Source: Thraustochytrium sp. TN22 (taxonomy: Eukaryota; Sar; Bigyra; Thraustochytrida; Thraustochytriidae). Taken from it: a DNA stretch of 64,000 bases. Made by a program: the position numbers and the translations under genes. How positions within the stretch are numbered: position 1 is the first letter of the stretch; each line of letters opens with the position of its first letter. The DNA is taken from NCBI GenBank assembly GCA_013306675.1, contig JABLUY010000111.1, positions 50,527 to 114,526 of the forward strand. The letters are read 5' to 3'. A model generated the notes under the pieces. The model saw only the letters and a list, made by a program, of their open reading frames with translations. It had not been told where the DNA came from and ran no database searches. Of the stretch, positions 25,597 to 34,362 are shown piece by piece.

Positions 25597-28500
25597 TCAG
25601 TACACGACATGGAGTTTCCCGTTGTCGGCCGCTGCAAGCACCACGCCATGCAGGGGCAATGCACGGAGCGCATTGATGCGCAACGCCTGTGGCTGGCCGG
25701 CCAGGTCTCTCAAAGGCACCGACCTGGCGTTCATCTCCGCAGCGCGGTCGCGGAGCTCCAGCGTCGCGACGGTGATACGGTTGTCGGCGCCCACAAGGAG
25801 TCGGGCCTGGCCGCGGCCGCGGCCGGCAGTCTCGGTCCACAGAGTCAGCGTATCGCACTGCGGGATGGACACAAAGACGCGCCCGCCGCGCCGGCCCGAG
25901 CTTTCTCCCGCCGTGTCTGCTGCTGTCGCCTCTTGCGCTAGATTCATGGCTGCAGGAGAGGCAGCCAAGGGCCCGCCGTGCGATGGAGGAGGCCCATGAC
26001 TCTCGCTGCGGCGGAGGCTCGTTCCACCCGAAGCAACCACCGGGGTACCTGGCCCATTGGCCCCGCCCGCGGCGACCCCCGCCTCGCTAGCCGCGGTCGT
26101 GGCGTCGTCTCCCGAGCGACCGGAGAGGACCGAGTCGTCCAGGCCTCGAGAAGAGCCCGCAGCGGCCGCCTCGTCGGCGTGCGCGTCGCCTGCGGACGCC
26201 GAACGCTCGCGCGGAGACGCTTGGTGGCCGAGACCAGCCGCGTCGAGCAGACGGTTCGCAAGCGGCACCTGCGCTGCCAGCCCCTGCGACGGGGACAGCT
26301 GCAAGAGGGGCAGGGGCAGGGCTGGCACTGGGGCGGGAGGCTGCGTAACGACCGGGCGCTGCTGCGCCTGGGGCGCCAGGACGCGCGAAAAGCGAGCCGC
26401 GCGTGGCAGCCCCCCCACGCGCAGCCTGCACGCAGGACGACGCTGCGTGCTCCACGGCACGTCGCCCGCATTTTCGAAGCCGCCCTGTCGCGAGACGTCC
26501 CAGACGCGCGCGGAGCCCTCCGCGCTGAGTGAAAGCACCTGATACGCAGCGCTCTCGTGCACCAGGTCGGTCGCTGGCACGCCCGTGTGTGGCAGCGCAA
26601 CGCGCTGCAGGGACACCACGGCCGATTCGTGCGCCCTCCAGTACGCTAGTACGCCACCCGTGCGCGCGTCCACCACGGAAATGTGTCCTGTCGCGGTGCC
26701 GGCCGCGATCCAGCCGCCTGAGTAGCTCCCGCCGCATACCAGGGATCCAGCGCACAGAGAGCCATTGCTGCTCCCGCTGCTGCTGCTGCCGCCACCGCTG
26801 CTGCTGCTGCTGCTGCTGCTGCTACCGCCACCTGGGAGCTGGTGCGAGCGCACGTAAAACCCCGGCGTGCGAAAATCGAGGCAGTCTATCGTCCCAGCGA
26901 TCGTCGACACCCACATAATGTCCTCATGCGCGCGTGACTGCCTTGGCGCGGCCTCCGCAGTCAGCACGGGCCGGTGCGCCACGCCAATGGGCACGGTGCG
27001 CAGCCTCGGTGCACCGCCCCCCCTATCTGGGCCGCGCTTGCCAACTCGTTCGCTGCCATACTCAACGTCCCAGAGCCGCACGGCGCCGTCGAGCAGCACG
27101 CACCGCCGCCCGAGGTCCAGGAAGCGGACGCTACTCACGGGTCGCGCGTTACGGAAGCGCGCCACCTCGCGCGGCGTCTCGCCGATCGAAAAGAGCTTCA
27201 CCGAGCTGGACCGCGAGGTGGTTGCGATCAGGCTCTCATCTGCGTTAGCCTCCAGCGTGATGAGGGGCGACTGGTGTGCGGTCAGCACGTGGCCCACAAC
27301 GCCACGGAGTGGCCCACCCTGGACGCCGGCTGGCCCGCCCGCGAGCGTGGCGGCGGTGCCGCTCGAGCCTCTTCCGCGCCAACGCGAGGTGGTCGGAGCC
27401 GCGACGGAAAGGGCGGCGGGCGCGGGCGCAAGGCCGGGTCCGAGCAGCCAGACTTCCTCCGCGGCAGCCGCGGCGGTCTCTGGCCCGCTGCTCTCCGTAC
27501 CCGCAGCCGCACTGGAGTGCGCGCTCGCGCTCGCGTCCTCGCCAGCCCGTGCCTCCTCCTGACGCACGCCGACCTCGTCGCTTCGCACCGCAGCCGACAA
27601 GGTGCGATGCAAGCGTGACCTCCGCGGGCTCGCCCTGCCGTCGCTGCTGCTCTCCGGCGCTCCCGGCGCACCGGCCTCCGCGCCCGCGGCGGAGGCCTGC
27701 TCCCCGGCGGACGACGGGGTGGGAGGGCTCGGCGGCGACAAAGAACCGGCCAGTGACTCCGCCTCGCCCTCAGGTTCCGCTTGCTGCGTCGCGTTCTGGT
27801 GGGGCGTCCCAGGATCCACCATGACAATCGCTTCAGTCCCGAGATCGTCGTCCTCTTCAACCACCACGTCCAGGGTGGCCGTCTCCGTGGGCTCCGAGGT
27901 CGATGCTTCAAGCAGCTCGCGGTCTGGAACCGGGCTTTCCTGGCCGCGGAGCGCCTCGCTCAGGGCACGGTCCCGCACGTCCTCCGTGACACGCAGCGGC
28001 GTCGGCGGGCTCAGCGGCACGGCCAGGCGCCGGCGCAGGTCCGGCGGGACAAGCGTCGGGTAGTACGCTCGAATGCGATCCTCGCCCCAGCGCGACTCAA
28101 AGGCAGCGAAGACGAAGCGTGCCACCCAGAGGGACGCCGACGGACAGCGTGGCGCCGCGGCGGCCCGCAGTGCGCCTGCGCTGGCCTCCAGCACCGGCGC
28201 AATCTCGTAATGACCCACATGGTGCACAACCAAGCCCATCACGACGGCTGCGTAGATGGCGGCCAGCTGCTCCTGCAGGGTCCCAGTGGGGGGCAGCACA
28301 CCCAATGCCTCACGCAGATGCGCGCGCTGCAGGAACCACGAGTGCAGGTCCTCCTCGGAGAGGTGCGAGAGCACGCAGGCAATCACGGCCAGCGCGTCAA
28401 GCCGCTCTGTGCCTGTGGCCGGGGTCTGGACCGCATCCAGCACCCCAAAGACAGCCGGAAAGACCAGCGTCGTCGCCACGGCGCGACCAGCGCGCGCAGT

Positions 28501-31464
28501 CAGGTACCGAATCACCTTGGTGGCGGGCGCCTCCACAGGCAGCACGAGGTCCGTTCGCGCACGTGCGAGAGGCGCCGCCGCCGCCGCCCCGCCGCCGACA
28601 TCCAAAATGGACTGGAAGTTCGTCATGAGCGCCGCTAGCTTATCCTGCGCCAAAATGCCGCCCTGGCCGAACTGCTGCGTATGCACGTCTACGGCGCGCG
28701 CGTTAGACGCGCGCCGCCCGACGCGCCAGCGCCGCACGAGGGGGGCCAGGATCGTGCGCACGCTGAGCCCGACGCCGAAGAACGGCGAGCGTGCCACGGC
28801 CATGGCGCCGTCGGCTGCCGCGGTTTGCACCGCGTACGGCGCGCTCGCGCTGCGCAGCGTCTCGACGAGCAGCGGCGCATAATGCGCGGAAAACGCGGCC
28901 GCCCCTGTGAGCGAGAGCACCGAGAGACAGGCGACCGGCTCGAGCGCCGGTCGGACCAGGTCCCACTGGCCTTTGGCTTGCATGCTCTCGTAGGTCTCCG
29001 CTACAAATGACAGATACTCTCGCGCGTCGAGGAGCGGGCCGGCCAAGAGGACGAGTTGCAGCGGCATCTGCGCGCGCACCTCCGGCGTCCCGTCCGAGAT
29101 CATGGCAACCAGCGAAGGCATGATAAGGTTCATGGCCTTTTGGCGCTCTGCAACCTGGTCGGACACCTTGGTCAGCAGGCCGCGCAGCTCGCGCTTGACG
29201 AGGCTGAGCCGCGCGCCCCATGACGACGCGAGCTGGTACCGCGAGAGAAAGTCAAAGACGTCCGCAAACCATACTGGGAAGACAGCCTGGTCCGCGCCGG
29301 CGAGGAGGCGGCCCACCCCCTTGCTCGCGAGCGCCTCCTCCACGAACGTGCGCATGCGGAGCGGGAGCTTGCGCAGCTCCGGGAGCACCTCGTCTGCAGA
29401 CTGCGTCGCAAGCGCCTCCTGGCGCGCGCGCGTCAAAAGCGGCTGCCGCAAGTACATTTCTGCGGCAATGCAGCCGAGCGCGAAGCAGTCGTCTTGCTGC
29501 AGGTCCGCAAGCGTGACCGCGACCGACGTGGCGCTCGCCGGGTTTTCTGGCTCCGCCTGCGGCGCGTGCGTTTGGGCACCGGGCAGACGGCTGTACACCG
29601 GCGCGAGGAGCGGGCCAAACCGCCGCTCGAAGCGCGCGGCGCGCTCGAAGGCGTCCATGGCCTTGTCTGGCGCGTCCAGCTCCGCTTCGACGAGTCGCGG
29701 CGGATGTGGCTCCGAAAAGACCTGCACGAAGCCCGGGCTCTTGCGCAGGCGGTGCGACGGCAGCATGGCGAGTGGAAGCGTGACATTCTTGCTCTGCACT
29801 GCGGCCTCGCCCGCAAGACGGAAGCCAAAGTTCAGGTCGATCCACTCGTGCAGCGCCCGCGAGACTTGTGGCGACTCCAGCGCCTCGCGGTGCCAGCGTA
29901 CAAAGTCCTCGGGCGACGCGCACCACTCCGGCACTTCCAGGTCTGGCAGGTCAATGTCGGTGTGCACCGACGCGAAGACTGAGGCATCGAAGAAGAATTC
30001 TGGAATGCACTCGTCCGGCGTCCACGCGTACATGCGCGCCATGGAGGCCGGGTACTCTTTGGCCTCGAAGTTGCTGCGCACGACGTTCCGCAGGGTGGCC
30101 AGCGGCGTTACGCGCGCCATGTAAATGTAAAAGGTGATCTCCGAGAGCGATTCTGTGATGTGGTGCGGCGTGGGCGAGTTGCGGAAGGTCAGGTCCAGCT
30201 GATCGTCGCCCTTGGCCAGCCGGTACTTGCTGCGGCTCAGGTCGCGCCAGTGTGCGCCGGCGCCGTCCAGCACCGGCGACGAGAAGTCCGTCACCCAAGG
30301 GATGACCGGGTGGAAATTGGCGTCTGCCAGGTGCCGCCCGGCCGCCGCGTTCACAGCCATGAGGTACGCCAGATTCGACACCTGGCCCTTGCGCCACGCC
30401 TCCGTGAGGCCGTCCGAGAGCTGTGGCGTGGCCGCTGCGCCCGCGAAGATCATGCGCGGCGCGCGCGGCACTCGCGAGAGCACCGGCGGGTCCAACCACG
30501 CCCAGAGCTCGCGCGTCACGTGCACGTTGCCAGGCGCCAGCCCGCCGTGCCACAGGCCTTGGTCGTGCAGGAAGTTCACGGCGCGCACCAGCTGATACAG
30601 CACAAAGCGCAGCGGCTCGTCCGAGGCCGCGTCGATGGCCGAGAGCGCCAGCTCGCCGAGACGCGGCGGCCGCTGCGAAGGCAGTGTCGCCGGTCGCAGC
30701 GTGTGGTAGTTGAATTTGATCATCGACTCCAGTGTGTGCGGTGTCCACGCGCACGTCAGAAAGAGCGCTTCCGGTGTCTCGGACGCCGCCCACACCGGCA
30801 GCCAGTTCGCCTGGGTTGGCAGAACGGCCTCGTCGCGCAACGCGCCCCGCAGTCCACGCTTGTCCAGCGCCACCATCTGCAGCCGCCCGTACAGAGCCTT
30901 GAGCACGCGCCGCAGCAGCTCGCGCACGCTGCGTGTCTCTATGCGGGTGTCCTGCGACCCCACTTCGCCTTCCGAATCCTTCTCCTCGCGCGGCGGCGGG
31001 GATGGGGCGTTCGCACTTGGTGACGCCGTCTCCGCGTCTTGGCCATACCAGCTCTCCAGCGCCGTGACCTCATCCAGAAAGGCGCTCAGCGTGTCCTGCG
31101 CAGCCGGCGGCGTCGCCGGCCCTGTCCCCGTCCTTGGCGGCGGCGTCGCCTCGGCCGCGTCCAGACGAACCTCGTCCTCCAGCGCCGCCTTGGCTGCCGC
31201 AAAGACCGTCACGACACCGCACTGCGTGGTGGCATCGCGGAGCGCCACCGTGCGCTCCTCGCGTGCGTCCACGCCCTCCACCAGGCACTGCAGTTTCCCG
31301 GCGGCGGCGTCCTCTGCGGCACCGCCCTGGTCGCCTCGGTCGCCCTGCGCCTCCTCCTCCTCCTCCTCCTGCAGCTGCTGCTGGCGCCCGAGCTCCGCCA
31401 CGGCCGCCTCGTGCGGGAACACCGCGCCGGGCAGCCGCAGCTGCGCCGCCGCGAATCGCTTCAT
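25597..31464 (-). CDS. BEACH-WD40 protein of the WDR81/LvsG/GFS12 type
   Basis: The protein has 1,955 residues in a single exon. Kinase-like text typical of this subclass occurs at about 285-320 (LHDQGLWHGGLAPGNV). The BEACH domain begins near 357 with WRKGQVSNLAYLMAVNAAAG and continues through HPVIPWVTDFSSP and FRNSPTPHHITESLSEI. A second kinase-like block (DCFALGCIAAEMYLRQPLL) lies near 700, then a helical region and long Ser/Pro/Ala linkers. C-terminal WD40 repeats run from about 1420 to the end, starting at LTAHQSPLITLEANADESLI. WDR81 acts in endosomal maturation and PI3P control with WDR91. A poly-Ser/Gly run is encoded by CTG/CCG-rich DNA near 26760-26825. The ATG at 31464 is preferred because the longer frame starts within a GCCGC array. 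Confidence 0.85.
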   Translation of the reverse strand: MKRFAAAQLRLPGAVFPHEAAVAELGRQQQLQEEEEEEAQGDRGDQGGAAEDAAAGKLQCLVEGVDAREERTVALRDATTQCGVVTVFAAAKAALEDEVRLDAAEATPPPRTGTGPATPPAAQDTLSAFLDEVTALESWYGQDAETASPSANAPSPPPREEKDSEGEVGSQDTRIETRSVRELLRRVLKALYGRLQMVALDKRGLRGALRDEAVLPTQANWLPVWAASETPEALFLTCAWTPHTLESMIKFNYHTLRPATLPSQRPPRLGELALSAIDAASDEPLRFVLYQLVRAVNFLHDQGLWHGGLAPGNVHVTRELWAWLDPPVLSRVPRAPRMIFAGAAATPQLSDGLTEAWRKGQVSNLAYLMAVNAAAGRHLADANFHPVIPWVTDFSSPVLDGAGAHWRDLSRSKYRLAKGDDQLDLTFRNSPTPHHITESLSEITFYIYMARVTPLATLRNVVRSNFEAKEYPASMARMYAWTPDECIPEFFFDASVFASVHTDIDLPDLEVPEWCASPEDFVRWHREALESPQVSRALHEWIDLNFGFRLAGEAAVQSKNVTLPLAMLPSHRLRKSPGFVQVFSEPHPPRLVEAELDAPDKAMDAFERAARFERRFGPLLAPVYSRLPGAQTHAPQAEPENPASATSVAVTLADLQQDDCFALGCIAAEMYLRQPLLTRARQEALATQSADEVLPELRKLPLRMRTFVEEALASKGVGRLLAGADQAVFPVWFADVFDFLSRYQLASSWGARLSLVKRELRGLLTKVSDQVAERQKAMNLIMPSLVAMISDGTPEVRAQMPLQLVLLAGPLLDAREYLSFVAETYESMQAKGQWDLVRPALEPVACLSVLSLTGAAAFSAHYAPLLVETLRSASAPYAVQTAAADGAMAVARSPFFGVGLSVRTILAPLVRRWRVGRRASNARAVDVHTQQFGQGGILAQDKLAALMTNFQSILDVGGGAAAAAPLARARTDLVLPVEAPATKVIRYLTARAGRAVATTLVFPAVFGVLDAVQTPATGTERLDALAVIACVLSHLSEEDLHSWFLQRAHLREALGVLPPTGTLQEQLAAIYAAVVMGLVVHHVGHYEIAPVLEASAGALRAAAAPRCPSASLWVARFVFAAFESRWGEDRIRAYYPTLVPPDLRRRLAVPLSPPTPLRVTEDVRDRALSEALRGQESPVPDRELLEASTSEPTETATLDVVVEEDDDLGTEAIVMVDPGTPHQNATQQAEPEGEAESLAGSLSPPSPPTPSSAGEQASAAGAEAGAPGAPESSSDGRASPRRSRLHRTLSAAVRSDEVGVRQEEARAGEDASASAHSSAAAGTESSGPETAAAAAEEVWLLGPGLAPAPAALSVAAPTTSRWRGRGSSGTAATLAGGPAGVQGGPLRGVVGHVLTAHQSPLITLEANADESLIATTSRSSSVKLFSIGETPREVARFRNARPVSSVRFLDLGRRCVLLDGAVRLWDVEYGSERVGKRGPDRGGGAPRLRTVPIGVAHRPVLTAEAAPRQSRAHEDIMWVSTIAGTIDCLDFRTPGFYVRSHQLPGGGSSSSSSSSSGGGSSSSGSSNGSLCAGSLVCGGSYSGGWIAAGTATGHISVVDARTGGVLAYWRAHESAVVSLQRVALPHTGVPATDLVHESAAYQVLSLSAEGSARVWDVSRQGGFENAGDVPWSTQRRPACRLRVGGLPRAARFSRVLAPQAQQRPVVTQPPAPVPALPLPLLQLSPSQGLAAQVPLANRLLDAAGLGHQASPRERSASAGDAHADEAAAAGSSRGLDDSVLSGRSGDDATTAASEAGVAAGGANGPGTPVVASGGTSLRRSESHGPPPSHGGPLAASPAAMNLAQEATAADTAGESSGRRGGRVFVSIPQCDTLTLWTETAGRGRGQARLLVGADNRITVATLELRDRAAEMNARSVPLRDLAGQPQALRINALRALPLHGVVLAAADNGKLHVVY

Positions 31465-31891
31465 GCGCGCGCCGCGCCGCGCCGCGCCGCGCCGCGCCGC
31501 GCCGCGCCGCCGCGCGCTCTGGTTCAAGTTTGAAATCTGCGCGGCTCAAGTTGGCCCGAGTTATCTCATCTTCGCCATCCATCACCCATCCATCCTTCTC
31601 CAGCAAACTCGTCGCGGCACGCGAGGCGCGCGCGGCCCCGGCGCGGCCTAGCGGCGGCGGCCGCCCGTCGCCGAGCCCGGGCGGGGGAGGGGGCGTCGCG
31701 GTGCCCGGGCAGCCGCGCGCGATTCCCGCGCGGGCCTGTCGAAGCGGGCGAGCATCATCCATCCACCCGTCGAGTCGAGCCGAGCCGAGCCGAGTCGAGG
31801 CGAGGCGAGCCCAGAACTGCGCTCGCGGCTCCCCCCCCGCCCGGCGCTCGCGCGCGCGCTTGCGTGCTGGCGAGCTGGCGCGGGGCGCGCG
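31465..31891. promoter_or_regulatory. Divergent promoter between BEACH-WD40 and FAD oxidoreductase genes
   Basis: A 427-bp gap separates the two starts. It contains a GCCGC pentamer array (31469-31513), TTCAAGTTTGAAATCTGCGC at 31522-31541, and a GAGTC/GAGCC/GAGGC pentamer run at about 31770-31808. No TATA box is evident. Confidence 0.45.
31469..31513. repeat. Pentanucleotide (GCCGC)n array 5' of the BEACH-WD40 gene
   Basis: About nine near-perfect GCCGC units begin only a few bases from the ATG at 31464 on the gene's 5' side. Confidence 0.92.
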
Positions 31892-33670
31892 ATGAGGCGC
31901 GCGGCGCTGGCGGCGGCCGCCGCCGTGGTCTCGGCGTCGGCCGGCGCGCTGGCGCTCACGGCCGCGGAGGAGGGGCGCTGGCCGCGCTGGGACGCGCTGC
32001 ACGCGCGGACCATGGACGCCGTGCCGGCGGCGGCGCCGGAGGCGGCGGCGGGCCAGCGCCAGCGCACGGCGGCCAGGCCCGGCGCGCCGCGCGCCGCGCA
32101 GACCGCCGCCGCGCCGCAGCAACGCGTGCTGCACGCGGACACAGTCGTGCTTGGTGCCGGCATCGCAGGTGCCGCGGCCGCGTACCACCTGGGAAAGCTT
32201 CTCCAGCGCCGCGCGAACGGACCGCGCCAGGCGTCCGCGGATGGTGACGATGACAACGACACCAAGGACGAATACAGGCCGGTAGTGCTGCTGGACCGCG
32301 GGTTCGTGGCGTCCGAGGCGTCCGGCCTGTCGGCAGGCACCATCTACTATGGCGGCAAGGGCTTGCTGGCAGACCTGCGTCGCGGCAGCACCCACGCCAT
32401 CGAGCGGCTCGAGCGCGAGGGCTACGACTGCGGCTACGTACAGAGCGGCGCCCTCACCCTAGCGCTCACGCCCGAGGAGAACGAGTTCTTGCGCGAACTG
32501 GTTCAGGCGACAGGCGACCAGGACCAGGTCTTCTTGCCCACCGCGGACGCGGTCGCCGAGGTGGAGCCGGCGCTGGCCGGCGGAGCTGCGCAGGGCGCGG
32601 TCTTCACGCCCAAGAGCGGCTACGTCGACCCGTCGCTGTGCACGCACGCCTTTGCCGAGGCGGCCGGTGCCAACCAGGTGGAGGTCATCATTCATGAGGG
32701 CGCCGAGGTGATCTCTATCCGACGCAACCCGGACAAAGGCGCTGCCTATGAGCTTTCCACCAAGAACGGGCTCACGGTGCGCTGCCGCCAGCTTCTGCTC
32801 TGCCCCGGTGCCTGGTCCGCCAAGGTGGGCCGACTGCTTGGCATTGATATCCCGGTTAGCCCGGTCAAGGGCCAAATCTGGGCCACCGAGGAGACCCCGG
32901 CAGCCTTCCTCCGCCGTGTCATCTTCGTAGCCGAGTCCCAACTCGCTTTTCAACGCGAGTTCGCCGGCTCGCGCCACGCGCATCTGCCCAAGTACACCAC
33001 ACACGACTTCAACGGCGTCCAATTTGTGCGCCATGCCTACGGCCGACGCACGCATGATGGCCGTATCATCTTTGGTGGCGACCGCATTCCGTGTCGCGAC
33101 CCAGACAACCCGGCAGAGATCTACACAATCGATGAGCCCTCGCTCAGGCGAAACAGGGACCATGTCTTCGAGTTCTGTCCGGCTCTCAAGAACTTTGAAG
33201 TCGACGGCGTCTGGTCCGGTCCAAGTAGGTTTTCTCCCAGTCTGCTCTGCGAGGTAGATCGCTCTCGCATGCACCGTTTTGATGCTAATGCCTCGCGCAG
33301 TGCCCTTCAGCGAGGACGGCCATCCCATTGTCGGCCACCTCGGCCACCTCGGTCTGGACGATGTCTGGATCTTGACCGTAAGTTTTTCCTTGCGCAGCCG
33401 CTCGCCTCTACCTCCGCACTAATGCACGACACGACACGTTGCCGCTCGCAGGGCCTCGGTCCGCATGGCATCATGGAGGGCCCCATGCTGAGCAAGGTCC
33501 TGGCCAGCGCGATGCTCCCCAGCCTGGCCTCGCTCGCGACAGGAGACGACGCAATCTCTCCGACGCTAGTCGTTGAGGCGCTGCGAGTGTTCAGTCCCGC
33601 ACGTCCGACCGGCGTCAAGGCTGCAGCGGCCTCGACGCCTCCCAAGTCCGCCCCGCTCGTGGCGGCGTGA
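31892..33670 (+). CDS. FAD-dependent oxidoreductase (DAO family), two introns
   Basis: Three exons (31892-33224, 33301-33377, 33452-33670) give 542 residues. The N-terminus (residues 1-24) is a signal or transit peptide. The FAD-binding Rossmann motif is VVLGAGIAGAAAAYHLG near 87-103. YYGGKG, the SGYVDP substrate-domain phrase and LLLCPGAWS follow, as in D-amino-acid oxidase, glycine oxidase and sarcosine dehydrogenase relatives. Splicing restores the family's C-terminal text: WSGPMPFSEDGHPIVGHL across intron 1 and WILTGLGPHGIMEGP across intron 2. Unspliced, the frame stays open but reads nonsense here. The substrate cannot be assigned. It converges on the EP400-like gene. Confidence 0.85.
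   Translation: MRRAALAAAAAVVSASAGALALTAAEEGRWPRWDALHARTMDAVPAAAPEAAAGQRQRTAARPGAPRAAQTAAAPQQRVLHADTVVLGAGIAGAAAAYHLGKLLQRRANGPRQASADGDDDNDTKDEYRPVVLLDRGFVASEASGLSAGTIYYGGKGLLADLRRGSTHAIERLEREGYDCGYVQSGALTLALTPEENEFLRELVQATGDQDQVFLPTADAVAEVEPALAGGAAQGAVFTPKSGYVDPSLCTHAFAEAAGANQVEVIIHEGAEVISIRRNPDKGAAYELSTKNGLTVRCRQLLLCPGAWSAKVGRLLGIDIPVSPVKGQIWATEETPAAFLRRVIFVAESQLAFQREFAGSRHAHLPKYTTHDFNGVQFVRHAYGRRTHDGRIIFGGDRIPCRDPDNPAEIYTIDEPSLRRNRDHVFEFCPALKNFEVDGVWSGPSRFSPSLLCEVDRSRMHRFDANASRSALQRGRPSHCRPPRPPRSGRCLDLDRKFFLAQPLASTSALMHDTTRCRSQGLGPHGIMEGPMLSKVLASAMLPSLASLATGDDAISPTLVVEALRVFSPARPTGVKAAAASTPPKSAPLVAA
33225..33300 (+). other. Intron 1 of the FAD oxidoreductase gene (76 bp)
   Basis: The donor is GTAGGT and the acceptor CGCAG, with a likely branch site GCTAATG about 15 bases before the acceptor. 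Removal joins CCAA to TGCCC, creating the Met codon in GPMPFSEDG, as expected for the family. Confidence 0.85.
33378..33451 (+). other. Intron 2 of the FAD oxidoreductase gene (74 bp)
   Basis: The donor is GTAAGT and the acceptor CGCAG, with ACTAATG about 30 bases upstream as a likely branch site. Removal gives WILTGLGPHG, matching the conserved C-terminal glycine-rich FAD contact of DAO enzymes. Confidence 0.87.
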
Positions 33671-33762
33671 TCAAGTTATCGTCTTTTGACAAGGGAGTGA
33701 CGCGTCTTGTCGCCCACCTTGTTCATGTTCTCTCTCTCATTCATTCAGTTTCTTCGTCACAT

Positions 33763-34054
33763 CTACCGCCCCGGCGGGTACTGCTGCTGCTGCTGCTGCT
33801 GCTGTTGCTGCTGGCGCTGCTGCTGTTGATGAGCTTGTGGATGCATGTGCGGGTGCTGCTGGCGCTGCTGCTGCGCCTGCTGCTGCTGCCCTTGAGGAGG
33901 CATGTACTGCTGATGGTGCCTTTGAGGCTGGTGGTGGTGCGCGTGCTGGTGCATGCCAGGCTGCTGCATGCCGTATGCGGCGCTCGAGGGGGTCGCAGGC
34001 TGGCTCGGGTACGCGCCCGCCTGCTGGTGTTGCTGTTGTTGTTGTTGCTGCTGG

Positions 34055-34090
<36 letters not shown>

Positions 34091-34329
34091 ATGTGCACTT
34101 GTGATGGGTGCATGGGCTGCTGCGCGCCATGCCCATAACCGGACACAGGCCCAGTGGGACTCAGTGGCATCATGCCGGCAGACGCGCCGCCGCCGCGCAT
34201 CGCGCTCGATGGAGCCATGGGTCGCGAGGGGTGCATCATGACGCGACCCATGTGCTGTTGACCCTGCTGGCCCGGGTGCGCATGCTGCTGGTGCTGGTGC
34301 TGGTGCTGTTGGTGCTGTTGGTGTTGTTG

Positions 34330-34362
<33 letters not shown>

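Noticed and set aside
31465-31527. N-terminal extension of the BEACH-WD40 protein
   Set aside because: It is encoded by the GCCGC pentamer array (Arg/Ala repeats) and is more likely a leader.
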